NCBI RefSeq assembly: GCF_000002425.4
Contig: NC_037263.1
Location: forward strand, 10,215,269-10,279,268
DNA from: Physcomitrium patens
Lineage: Eukaryota > Streptophyta > Bryopsida > Funariales > Funariaceae
Direction of reading: 5' to 3'
DNA length: 64,000 nucleotides
Positions 48,471-58,345 of the stretch are shown one piece after another. Within the stretch, counting starts at the first letter, position 1, and every line of letters starts with the position of its first letter. The translations under genes and the position numbers were made by a program. Below the pieces are notes generated by a model. That model was not told where the DNA came from. It saw only the letters and a list, made by a program, of their open reading frames with translations, and made no database searches.

Positions 48471-50895
48471 AACTAGTGCGATATTTCTCTTGTTTTTTTC
48501 CTAATTTTGGTTTAATGGTTTATTGTTGTGAAGTTTTTTCTATGTATGTGATCAAAGTTCATCCAAATTGGACTTGTTGTTGGTTTGTATGTTGTCTTGA
48601 AACTTTAACAAATTCACATTGTGCATGTATGGTTTACTTTCACCATGTGTATTCTATGTATGGTCTTACTAATTTCAAAGTCGATCTAATACTTCAATTT
48701 TATATTAATATAATGAATTTCTTTCTTCTCCTCCTTTTTGATGTTTTAGTGGGTAGTAGATGGATTCAATTATTTTAGGGTTTTAACAGTCAGAAATTAC
48801 ACAAATACCACCTAGCATTAAAATTTAATCAAGACATTTATTAAGGAGCTATGTTTAGTTTACTTAGAATTTCATAAATTTTGTTTGAAATGTTATAAAA
48901 TTTTGAAGTCTTAATAAATAAATACTCTAAAAAATAAATTTCTAAATCACACAATACTAATATGTATGATAATTATTGATTTTATACAAATAAGTTGCTG
49001 GACCTTTTATTTTTTAAAGATAAAATAAAAAAATAAAAATTATTTGTATACATATTTTAAAAATAATTGATACAAAAGCAGTATTTATGTAATGCTACTT
49101 TAAAAAATTCTACTTTAAAAAATTCTATGCATAGTTTTGTTATATATTTATGAATATATATATATATATATATATTTATGAATATATATATATATATTCA
49201 CACATAAAGTACTAATAATATATGAAATTATTAAAATTTAAATATTATATAGATTTAGTAATAGTAACCTAAATCTTGATATTTATTGTTGAGTTATTGT
49301 CACTTTTAAAAATAAAAACATATTACGGAATTTTAAAATTATATATGTACATATATTTTGTTTTTTTGGAGAAATAAAGTGTAGATTGTATCTAAATTTT
49401 GACAATTTAACATGTGAATTCTTTCAACAATTCAATGTTATATTTTGTATATAGCAGATTTTACAAGACCAAATCAGATTTTTTTATTTATTTTTTGATT
49501 TTTTATTACATTATGTTTTTGTATAAAAACAGTTAATAGATATTTTTAAAAATCTAAAATCAAGAAATTACAATAATGAACTACAATTTTTTATTTTTCA
49601 TTTTCATTTATATTTCCAATAACTATCAAATTAATTTTCTAAATTTTCTCACAATTTTTTATTCTATTTTATAATTTTCTGATATTATGTTTTAATATTC
49701 CAACTTGGATATATTTAAGAATAACAAGTCAAGCATATTCTATAGCTTTATGTATTTTTTAACATTGAAGATAAGAAATCAAAACATTGTGCAGAAAGTC
49801 TTCAAATTGTTTTCTATTACATTTTACATTGCAATGAAATAAGTAAATTTTAAAAATTCAATATTTTATAGTTTAATGAAATTAATATAATTTAATTTTT
49901 AATATGGTGGAAATTATGAAACAATAAATATATATAACACAATTTTTTCCATTGGTTATTATATTTAGGTGTGAAATAAAAATATAGCAAAATCATACAA
50001 TGTAGATTGCATTTTAAAAGAAATGTTCTTACTATTATTCAAAAAAACCTTTTGGTAACTATATATTTTTATTATTTTCAATGATTTCATATATATTATT
50101 TTTAAATCTATACTTTACTATTTATTAATACATGTAACATCTATATTCTTTAAAAATCCTTTAAATTTATCTATTCTATTTAATTTATTTTCTTTACAAT
50201 ACAATAAAAATTTCTCAATATGTAATACAACCTTGATAACTTATTTCTACATTTTGCAATACTATAAAATCCATTATTATTATCATTAAAGGAAATTCTC
50301 TTTTTTTATCAATTTTTTTAAATCATTGAAATTTATCTATATTTTAGTTTATTTATTATTTAATCTATTAATTCCAATTAATTTTAGAAATAAATTACAT
50401 ATATTATAAGTTATTAAAGTATGCCTTGTACATTATATAATTTCAACTAGGTCTATAATCTATATCTTAAAGAGATCATATAATAAATAATTATAATAAT
50501 AATAATAATAATAATAATAATCTTTAAATCTTTCAAGACAAGTATGTACAAAATTACCTTAATGTTTTTTTACATAAATAAGACTTACTCCACTCACTAC
50601 AAACTTCCAACTAACAAGTAAATAGTTTTGAATAAACTTTCATAATTACAATAAAAAATCTTTATATTTATCTATTTTTAAAACCTCAAAATTTAATGTT
50701 TATTTATCTAAGAATATATGTAAATGCTTGATTTGATACATTGTTGTGTTATGTGAAAATAAAAATTGAGAATGCTTTAGTCATTTGGTTGTAGAAGAAT
50801 TTGAACTTACCTTGAAGTTTGATTTACAATCCAAAATAATATATAAGGTGTTTAGAAACATCTTTTAGCAACCTTGAAAACCCTAAATAAATTTT
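48471..50895. other. AT-rich intergenic DNA
   Basis: No gene. (TA)n tracts at 49146-49196 occur twice in a short duplication (tatttatgaatatatat), and an (AAT)n tract lies at 50491-50521. Confidence 0.6.
50491..50521. repeat. (AAT)n microsatellite
   Basis: About ten AAT/TAA units. Confidence 0.9.
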
Positions 50896-51432
50896 TGACA
50901 TGGACATATATAGGTATTCTAATAAATACCTATATGATTAGGTAGGAGTAGATAAAACTAGATAAAAGTAGGTTAATTTCATTACACCTTCTAAAGAAGC
51001 TTCTTAAAAGCTTCATAGACGATACTTTGACTATACATATGTTTGTAGTTGATTGGTTGGTTAGAAACTTGATCAACAAGTTAACTACATATTGGTAGCT
51101 TGTACAACAAGCTAATTATGTGGCGTAAATATAGAAAACTTGCTTTGCAAGTTAAGATACATGTCTTGCAAAGTCAATACGTTTTGGAGGTCCTATAGAA
51201 CATTGCCACATAGCTCTTAATTAAGAATATATATGGAGGCAAGAAAGAAGCCTTTTTCACTCTTATCAATGTCTTTTTAGTCCTTAGTCTTGTTTCAAGA
51301 CTTTCTAGTCTTGTTTTTGGCAATAGCCATTTTAGATTAATATATTATCATCTTTGAATGACTTTCTAGTTCTCTTTAGTGACATAAGAGTATATTGAGG
51401 ATTTTCTTTCTTTGAGATTCATATCCTTGACA
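50896..51432 (+). repeat. 5' LTR of the outer element
   Basis: Begins TGACATGGACATATATAGG and matches 63717-64000 throughout the part visible. The proposed end ...ATCCTTGACA (51432) is followed by a leader resembling that of the inner element. A TATA box lies at 51226-51235 (atatatatgg). GAA/TTC units at 50989-51003 (TTCtaaaGAAgcTTC) are heat-shock-element-like. Confidence 0.75.
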
Positions 51433-51786
51433 ATTAGGTAAGAATGCTAACCTATTGTTTCTATCTTATTTTAGAAGTACGTGGATTATCTCACTTCTAT
51501 TGTTGTATTTTGAAGGTTGTGGACTACTCACCTTTAAACAAAAAATCTTATTTTCTAACATTGATTTTTTCTTCAAAGAGAGTGGATTATCCCTCTTCAA
51601 GAAGTGCTCTCTCTTAATTTGTACCTTTAAGGAAAAAAGAATTGTGACTCTTTTATGATTTGAATTCATTCTCAAAAGTATTTACGACCACATTTGGAAA
51701 AAATAATTAAGAAAGAGTAGCAGAGACCAAGTTCTTATCTTTATAGCAAAGATCATAGTCAACTATCATATATGTTGTTGAATTCT
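51433..51786 (+). pseudogene. Outer element leader and first gag remnant
   Basis: 51440-51640 resembles the inner element's leader (gagagtggattaycc phrases). From about 51663 a gag frame reads LNSFSKVFTTTFGKNN, then VAETKFLSL, then STIIYVVEF with stops. It aligns residue by residue with inner-element gag (LNNFETFLDAFAKAFGEYN, then AATKIR, then STSVYASDF). It is cut at 51787 by the inner element and resumes at 57931. Confidence 0.7.
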
Positions 51787-51792
51787 AAAACC

Positions 51793-52190
51793 TGTCATAG
51801 ACACCAAAATACAGACTCGAGATCTAACAAGAAGTTCAAGAAGAACTAGCAAGAACTAGATTAATCAAATGAATACAAGAACAACACCAGAGAGGTGAGC
51901 TAGAGCTCCAAGAGATGTGTTGTCGAGACTGAAGAACTCTTCAGCCTCGATTCTAATATATACTCCTATTTAGGAAGCTTTTCAAGCAACTTCTATCAAC
52001 TAAGAAGCTTCTAGAAGGTTTCAGAGACTTGCTTCTATAAGGTTCTAGAAACTTATCTCTAGAAGGTTCTAAGGACTATGTCCCTAACATCTTCTACCAA
52101 CTAAGAAGCTTCTAGAAGGTTCCGGAGACTTGCTTCTAGAAGGTTCTAGAAACTTGTCTCTAGAAGGTTCTAAGGACTATGTCCCTAATA
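51793..52190 (-). repeat. 3' LTR of the inner element
   Basis: 398 bp, highly similar to 57510-57930. It contains two tandem copies, about 101 bp apart, of a GAA/TTC block (52004-52021 and 52105-52127) and a TATA box at 51956-51964. Its U3 start reads TATTAGGG where the other LTR has TGTTAGG, a G-to-A change. Confidence 0.85.
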
Positions 52191-52206
52191 TCACCTCCTC
52201 CTTTAG
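52191..52206 (-). other. Polypurine tract of the inner element
   Basis: On the minus strand CTAAAGGAGGAGGTGA lies immediately before the 3' LTR, where plus-strand priming occurs in LTR elements. Confidence 0.8.
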
Positions 52207-52725
52207 CTTCGAGGTCTCTGAGAAGCAATGTTGTTGTTAATCAGTACCAACACAAGAAAATGAAGATCTGTCGCATAACGTCTGCTATGAACTCCAACTG
52301 TTGTTCACGAGGTAAGTGGTTCATCGGCCCTTAAAGCCAACGGTAGTGGCCCACTCCTTCAACTTCTGACCAAGCATGAACTTCCGTGTCCTCATTGTGA
52401 AATTGTCCTGCAAACACGCCTTTTGGCTGACCATCGTAAGTAGGCTCAGACTCAAATACAATCACTAGTGATCGGTTACTCGGTATCTTTCGTCATCATC
52501 ATGGTGTAGGTGGTTCTTCATCTCGGGGTCGCCTTTGTGAGCTAGTCGGTTGAGATAATCTAACTGGCATAGTATCTATCTCTTGGCTATCCATATCAGA
52601 AGACCAAACTATGGCTACTGAAAAAATTCTATTTTATCTTGGAGAAAATAACTACATCAACTACGAATTTTGGTGGTGCTCTCTCCTTTTTTTATATTCT
52701 TGGATGAGCAAACTTCAGAAGGAAG
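52207..52725. other. Inner element 3' untranslated part
   Basis: About 520 bp between the chromodomain stop and the polypurine tract. No protein motif seen. Confidence 0.5.
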
Positions 52726-53106
52726 CTATCGTCGAACCAGCTTAGGTTTATGAGGATGTTGTTGATGAAACTCCTGTACCTTTTGCGGCGCATTGGCGAG
52801 ATTTTTAGCTAGCTCCCACGTTCGCTCATTAATGTCGTAGCCGCACCAATGAACAAGATACTCCAACTTGTCCCACCTTCGCCGTGAATCCAGTATCTTT
52901 TCAACCTCGTATTCCTCATGATTCTCGATCTCAATACTAGGTGGCAGACATTGCACACTTCCAGAAAAAGACGACTCTCGATAAGGCTCCAATAGAGAAA
53001 CATGAAAGACTGGATGTACCTTCATAGAAGCCGGTAATTCCAGATGGTATGCCATTGGATTGATTTGCTTTTGGATGATAAATGGTTCCAATCTTCGATA
53101 GTCCAA
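52726..53106 (-). CDS. Inner element integrase C-terminus with chromodomain
   Basis: A 126-codon frame. The first half, with MAYHLELPASMKVHPVFHVS, is the GPF/Y-like C-terminal module typical of gypsy integrases. It is followed by EYEVEKILDSRRRWDKLEYL, VHWCGYDINERTWE and a terminal helix, a complete chromodomain with its aromatic residues (Y, W/Y, W). In chromoviruses this domain steers insertion to marked chromatin. It is the last part of the polyprotein and is separated from the core integrase by a frameshift near 53110-53230. Confidence 0.85.
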   Translation of the reverse strand: MDYRRLEPFIIQKQINPMAYHLELPASMKVHPVFHVSLLEPYRESSFSGSVQCLPPSIEIENHEEYEVEKILDSRRRWDKLEYLVHWCGYDINERTWELAKNLANAPQKVQEFHQQHPHKPKLVRR

Positions 53107-54250
53107 CTTATCACATGGTCGCTTGGTCTTGATGTTCCGTTGAAGAAGCCATGTTTTATCTCCAATTTTGAAAGTAGGTACTTGATTTCGAAATCTATCT
53201 GCAGATGCCTTGTAGGATTCTTGAGCGGATTATAATTGAAGCTTCAACATATTTTGAAGCTCTGATAGTTGTTTCGCAAATCCTTCAACTGCTGGATTGT
53301 TATTTGTTGACGGACTCAATAAATCAAGCTTTGGATGATACCCATAGTTGAAAAAGAATGGTGTGTATTGAGTCGATGCATGAAAGGTGTTGTTATATGC
53401 AAACTCGGCTGGTGGTAGATATATGGTCCAATCGTCTTGCTGATAGTTGATGCTGCATCGTAAGTATTGTTCCAAGACTTGGTTCATCCGTTCCGTTTGG
53501 CCATCAGTTTGAGGATGAAAAGCCGAAGAAAGCTTGATATCCACCTTCAGTATCTCAAAGAGAGATCTCGAAAACTTTGATACGAACTGGGTTCATCGAT
53601 CTGATATGATATCATTTGGAAGTCTATGATATCAATACACATTATCGAGAAAGAAGCTTGCTGTGACTTCACTGGACGATGTCTTCTTGCAAGGGACAAA
53701 GTGTGCCATCTTTGTAAGCCGATCTACTACAACAAAGATGCTGGCAAATGAGTTCAATGATGGTAGGTCTATGATGAAGTCCATGGAAATTGAAGACCAG
53801 GGTCGACGTGGAATCGGCAATGGTTGTAGGAGTCCATAAGGGCGATATCGAGGATTCTTGGATCTTGAACAAATGTCGTAGGAGAGGACAAAATCTTTCA
53901 CATGCTTCCACATTTGGGGCCACCAAAAATCTCAAGAAATAAGCTCCAAGGTCTTATTGAATCCAAAATGTCCAGCAGCTGGAAAATCGTGGCAAGATTG
54001 AAGAACTCGGAGTCGTGCTGGTCCTTTTGGGATATATAACCGCTCCTCAAAGTATAAAAGATCTCCCTCCACCTTGAACTTGTCGTCATTGGCACGCTGC
54101 TTAATATCAATGGCTACTGAATCTTCAATGGTCAGGACACGTATCTGATTCAGGAAGTTAGCATCAATTGGCACAATAGTAGCGCAAAGCTGAAATTGCT
54201 CTAGCTTCAGCAATGTTGTACATTGTTGAGCAAAGGCTCCTTCTCTAGCC
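53107..54250 (-). pseudogene. Inner element integrase (zinc-binding and catalytic core)
   Basis: The zinc-binding module is around 54010-53860 (SCHDFPAAGHFGFNKTLELI, then SYDICSRS, where the first of the two usual cysteines is a tyrosine). The catalytic core has the first Asp in SISMDFIIDLPS (about 53795), the second in a SDR motif near 53600 followed at once by a stop, and the Glu in HPQTDGQTERMNQVLEQYLR (about 53500). Interruptions near 53920, 53600 and 53220 split it into pieces. The protein would join cDNA into the genome. Confidence 0.75.
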
Positions 54251-54297
54251 TTTGGCAGAAGATACGATCTCCTCGATAAGGCATCAGATAGTCCTTG

Positions 54298-55001
54298 CTA
54301 CTTTTGAGGTCGATAAGTAATAACAAAATTGAACCTAGATAGCAACATATTCCATCGAGCTTGACGTCGATTTAGAACTCGAGTCGATATGAAATACTCC
54401 AAATTCTTATAATCTGTATATACGGTCACCGGTTGTGCAGCTCCATGAAGAAAATGATGCCATTCTTGGAAAGAATCCACTATAGTAAGAAGTTCCTTAT
54501 CGTGGATCTCATAATTGATTTCAACAGCAAAGAACTTTCGAGAATAGAATGCAACTGGATGGAGCTTCTTGTCTTCTCCCATTTGTGAAAGTACAGCTCC
54601 CAAAGCAAAATCCGAAGCATCAGTTTCTAAATAAAAGGCCTTTATAAAGTCTGGATGTACCAAGATTGGAGCCGTAGTAAATGCGGTCTTTAGGTCTTGA
54701 AACGCCTTCTTTGCTAGAGGTCCCTATTCCAGCTTATCCTTGCATGTCAACCGAGTGAGAGGAGAAGCAACTTGAGAGTAATTCTTGATGAAGATCTGAT
54801 AGAAGTTGACAAAGCCAAGAAAGCATTGTATGTCTCTAACCATCTTTGGAACCTCCTAGGACATGATTGCTTCCACCTTCTTAGCCTCCATCTTCAAGCC
54901 TTCTGTAGTCGCAATGAACCCCAGAAACTCCATCTCTATTTGGTGAAATAAATACTTCTCCAACTTGGCATATAGTCCTCGCTCGCCTAATTTCTCCAAG
55001 A
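54298..55001 (-). pseudogene. Inner element RT C-terminus and RNase H
   Basis: 54298-54663 is an open RNase H segment ([42 protein letters not shown]) with the usual acidic residues. 54664-55001 carries the RT connection region with stops and a shift, joining it to the upstream RT frame. RNase H removes RNA from the hybrid during reverse transcription. Confidence 0.75.
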
Positions 55002-56198
55002 CTAAATGAACGTGCTTTTTATGCTCTTCCTCATTTTGGAGAATATCAGAATATCATCCAAATAGATGACAACAAAATCGTCAAGGTACTCTCGAAAAAT
55101 ATCATTCATCATATGTTGAAAGACCGCTAGAGCATTGGTAAGACCAAAGGACATGACATAATACTCAAAATGGCCATACCTTGTACAGAACGTTGTCTTC
55201 CACTCATCTCCTTCTTTGATTCGTACGAGGTTATAAGCTCCTCTTAGATCAATTTTAGTAAAGATCCTTGCACATCCAAGTTGTTCTAAGAGACCAGAAA
55301 ACAAGGGTAATGGGTAACGATTCTTCTTTGTTACCTTGTTGAGGCCTCGATAGTCCACACACATCCGCAACGAGCCATCTTTCTTCTTCACAAATAAGAT
55401 GGGTGCTCTAATTGACGATTTTAAATGACGGATGAAGTTCTTGGCTAGATTCTCATCGATGTACTTCCGCAAGTCCGCCAATTCCATCTGCGATAGATTG
55501 TAGATTGGGCCAAAAGGTGGTTGTGTTCCTTCCTGCAAGTCTATAGCGCAATCATATGGTCGGTATTCCGGTAGCATGTCGGCATTCTTCTTTTGAAACA
55601 CGTCTTTAAAATCCTTATATTGGTCCGGTATACTTGCTGTCGAGATCTTCTCCCCGGTAGTTGGAGCCGCATAAATGACAAACGATGTACCTTCTTTGGA
55701 CGATCTTATAAACGCTCTTGCTTCAATGAAAAAGGATTTCTCTATTCGGGGTTTTCTACTAAGCTTGCTCTTGGGTGGTTTTGTGGGAAAGGTCATCTTC
55801 CGCAACCTCCAATCTATGGATGGATTATGCTTTTTCAACCAGGAAAGACCAAGAATAACAGGATTTGATGGGATTCTAATAATATTGAAAATAATATGAC
55901 TACTATGGCCCTTAAACGTTACTTCTATAGGTTTTGATTCATGGATGACACTACCAGACAATAAAGGTTGCCCATCTATGACCTCAACGTGAACAAGTTT
56001 GGATTTTTGTACTAAAGGGATCTTATGATGCTTTACAAATTCTTCGTCTAAGAAACAAGCAGATGCTCCTGAATCTAATAATGCTAAGGTTCTCAATTTC
56101 TGAGGGCCAATAAGCAAAGGGATTGTAAAGCAAAGGGCAGGTTGAGTGGAAAGAAAAGAACCTGGTTGTTGTTGCGATATTTCATTGTCTAGTCGCAT
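55002..56198 (-). CDS. Inner element protease and reverse transcriptase
   Basis: 398 open codons. The aspartic protease has [14 protein letters not shown] (about residues 38-51). The reverse transcriptase follows from about residue 225: [35 protein letters not shown], the FGLTNA patch and the YLDD active site ([12 protein letters not shown]). The frame shifts just after IFSK, near 55040, so the RT palm is intact but thumb and RNase H lie in another frame. Relative to gag it starts in the -1 frame with about 25 nt of overlap. Whether this is a natural frameshift or damage is unclear. Confidence 0.85.
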   Translation of the reverse strand: MRLDNEISQQQPGSFLSTQPALCFTIPLLIGPQKLRTLALLDSGASACFLDEEFVKHHKIPLVQKSKLVHVEVIDGQPLLSGSVIHESKPIEVTFKGHSSHIIFNIIRIPSNPVILGLSWLKKHNPSIDWRLRKMTFPTKPPKSKLSRKPRIEKSFFIEARAFIRSSKEGTSFVIYAAPTTGEKISTASIPDQYKDFKDVFQKKNADMLPEYRPYDCAIDLQEGTQPPFGPIYNLSQMELADLRKYIDENLAKNFIRHLKSSIRAPILFVKKKDGSLRMCVDYRGLNKVTKKNRYPLPLFSGLLEQLGCARIFTKIDLRGAYNLVRIKEGDEWKTTFCTRYGHFEYYVMSFGLTNALAVFQHMMNDIFREYLDDFVVIYLDDILIFSKMRKSIKSTFI

Positions 56199-56203
56199 GG
56201 TTC

Positions 56204-57229
56204 CTATTGTGGTTGGACATCCTCATTTTCCTGAACAAACGCATCTACAGTCATGACAATACGTCGATTTTGCTTCTTGGGGCAGTTTCCAACTTTGTGG
56301 CCTTCTTCACCACAATATAAGTATAGACCTTCCTCCATATGCCACTTTTTTTCTTCTAGGGTAAGGGATTTGACACGTACCACATCAATTTGCATGTCTT
56401 CTACCTCTGAATGTGAATTCAAGCTGCTTGCCGATATAATTGGGGCATGGCGAACCATATGTTATCTTGAACGTTGGTCTTGGCGGCGTTGGAATAGGTG
56501 ATTATTGCACTTCACAGCTTGGCTAATAGCTTCATTGAGCATTTGTGGATTAGGAAGAGTTAACAGCAAATCCTTCACATGATCCCTTAAATCCCAATAG
56601 ACTTGACTCATCAATGCTTCTTCATCCCAATTGATGTTGCATGCTAATTGCCTGAAGTCTGATGCATAGACTGATGTAGAGCGCATCCCTTGTCGTAGTC
56701 ACCGGATCTTTGTTGCAGCCCATCGAACCTTGTTGTATTCACCAAATGCTTTCGCAAACGCATCCAAAAAGGTTTCAAAGTTGTTTAGTATGGACAATCG
56801 TTTCTCAAATAAAGGAGGAAACCATGATAGAGCTTGTCCTGTAAGTAAGGTTCCAATAAGCCCAACACGTGACTCCTCCGTTGGATAGCGTTCGGGCTGT
56901 AAAACTGTTATCAACTTGATTTGGTTGACGAATCCTCGAAACTTGGAACGCATACCATCGAACTTGTCCGGAAGGATAACTTGGGGCTCCTTATGTTGTA
57001 GAACCAGTGGTGTTTGTCGAACCTGAGACAAAGTTGCTTCTCCAAGTGCAGAAGTTTGAGGCTGGTGCAACCTAGATTGTGCCATCTCAGATACTCCATC
57101 ATTATGAAGCCTTGCCACGACTCCTTCAATCTCTGCAGTTCTTTGCGATAACGTAGCGAGGGCATTCATGAAAGCATCCAACTTGGACTCCGAACTTTTC
57201 ATCATACTAATGTCTTGGCCTCCGGCCAT
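56204..57229 (-). pseudogene. Inner element gag
   Basis: ATG at 57229 (MAGGQDISMMKSSESKLDAF). The capsid-like region runs 57229-56699, then a TGA. The same frame continues 56696-56462, then a TAA, then runs 56458-56204 with a TAG end. Two single-codon stops therefore split one gag frame of about 340 codons. Near the C-terminus a CCHC zinc knuckle reads LYLYCGEEGHKVGNCPKK, where tyrosine stands at the first cysteine position. Gag packages the RNA. Confidence 0.8.
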
Positions 57230-57509
57230 TCTAAGAGAAGGACAGAAATAATTCTACAAGAAGACAATATTAGTTTAGAGGAGGGTACTCCGCAACCTCT
57301 AAAATGCCTTAAGAGCTTCAAGAAAAGAGGTAATCCACTCTCTCCAAGAAGAATAAGACTCGAATATTATAACAAAAGAAGTATCAGTTTAGAGGAGGGT
57401 AATCCGCAACCTCTGAAATGCTAGTACACTTCCCAGCAGAGGAGTAATCCGCACTCTAACGAGGAAGAAACTAACTCTGATATCTGAGTTGAGTGAAGTC
57501 TCGACAAAT
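57230..57509 (-). other. Inner element leader with internal repeats
   Basis: The phrase agtttagaggagggta, followed by tccgcaacctct, occurs at 57272 and 57386 (114 bp apart). A tRNA-Met-primer-site-like TATCAGAG (minus strand) lies at 57477-57484, about 25 bp inside the LTR boundary rather than directly next to it. Confidence 0.55.
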
Positions 57510-57669
57510 CGTTACGGACACCAAAATACAGACTCGAGATCTAACAAGAAGTTCAAGAAGAACTAACAAGAACTAAATTAATCAGATGAATACATGAACA
57601 ACACCAGAGAGGTGAGCTAGAGCTCCAAGAGATGTGTTGTCAAGACTGAAGAACTCTTCAGCCTCGATT

Positions 57670-57680
57670 CTTATATATAC
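57670..57680 (-). promoter_or_regulatory. TATA box in the inner 5' LTR
   Basis: GTATATATAAG on the minus strand, 10 bp downstream of the nearest GAAGCTTC unit (57691-57698). Confidence 0.7.
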
Positions 57681-57690
57681 TCCTATTTAG

Positions 57691-57891
57691 GAAGCTTCTT
57701 AAGCAACTTCTATCAACTAAGAAGCTTCTAGAAGGTTCCAGAGACTTGCTTCTAGAGGTTGTAGAAACTTATCTCTAGAAGGTTCTAAGGACTATGTCCC
57801 TAACATCTTCTACTAACTAAGAAGCTTCTAGAAGGTTCCAGAGACTTGCTTCTAGAAGATTCTAGAAACTTGTGTCTAGAAGGTTCTAGAA
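57691..57891 (-). promoter_or_regulatory. Heat-shock-element array in the LTR U3
   Basis: Alternating GAA and TTC units separated by exactly two bases. There are five units at 57721-57743 (GAAgcTTCtaGAAggTTCcaGAg), the same at 57821-57843, four at 57850-57867 (TTCtaGAAgaTTCtaGAA), three at 57879-57891 and two at 57691-57698. Three such units define a canonical binding site for trimeric heat shock factor. Their position, directly upstream of a TATA box in U3, is where an activator would act. Confidence 0.7.
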
Positions 57892-57930
57892 ACTTATCTC
57901 TAGATGGTTCTAAAGACTATGTTCCTAACA

Positions 57931-58345
57931 AAATTTTGCTTGCGATGTGGATTGGAATGATAAAGCCCTTATCAATCAATTTTAATATGGATTGAAAGAT
58001 AATATCAAAGACTACTTACTAACAATGCCAAAGACAAAACCTTTGGAAAAATTTATTGCTCAAGCCATTGCATATAACAATTGATTATTTAGAAGACATC
58101 AAGAACAAAGATATGGATTAAGAAGAACAAATCAAATAATAATGAGAGCTCTTAAGTTTTCAAAAACTTATTTATCAAGGCCAAAACCAATACAAATTAA
58201 TACAATATGTTTTAAATCTCTCACATAATAGAAAAAGAGTTGACGACATGAAAAGAGCTCATGCTTATATTATAGAAAAACTAAATATACTACTCAACAT
58301 TGTCCAAAGAAACAACGCAATTACAAAATGAGAAGCACAATTACC
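57931..58345 (+). pseudogene. Outer element gag, C-terminal part
   Basis: Resumes the gag frame cut at 51787: FACDVDWNDKALINQFQYGL, then DNIKDYLLTMPKTKPLEKFI, aligning with inner gag LACNINWDEEALMSQV and following. The zinc knuckle is destroyed (CLYYRKTKYTTQHC keeps its first and last Cys, while the second Cys and the His positions hold Tyr). Several stops. Confidence 0.75.

Larger units (their letters stand above)
51793..57930 (-). mobile_element. Inner Ty3/gypsy chromovirus, nearly complete
   Basis: A 6.1-kb LTR retrotransposon on the minus strand with two LTRs of about 400-420 bp. Five-base flanks aaaac (51787-51791) and aaaat (57931-57935) form a target duplication with one transition. 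Internally: leader with repeats, gag, protease, RT, RNase H, integrase, chromodomain, polypurine tract. Only a handful of stops and frameshifts interrupt the frames, so it is much younger than its host element. It resembles Tcn1/Tf-type chromoviruses known from mosses and fungi. Family placement is from domain style only. Confidence 0.9.
57510..57930 (-). repeat. 5' LTR of the inner element
   Basis: 421 bp. Transcription direction is right to left. U3 starts TGTTAGGAACATAG at 57930. It contains two tandem blocks of GAA/TTC units at about 100-bp spacing and a TATA box (GTATATATAAG) at 57670-57680. R/U5 lies below that. The U5 end reads GTAACG where the other LTR has ATGACA. Confidence 0.85.

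Noticed and set aside
51455-51658. 67-codon frame rich in Phe/Leu
   Set aside because: Lies in the leader of the outer element, similar to the non-coding leader of the inner one.
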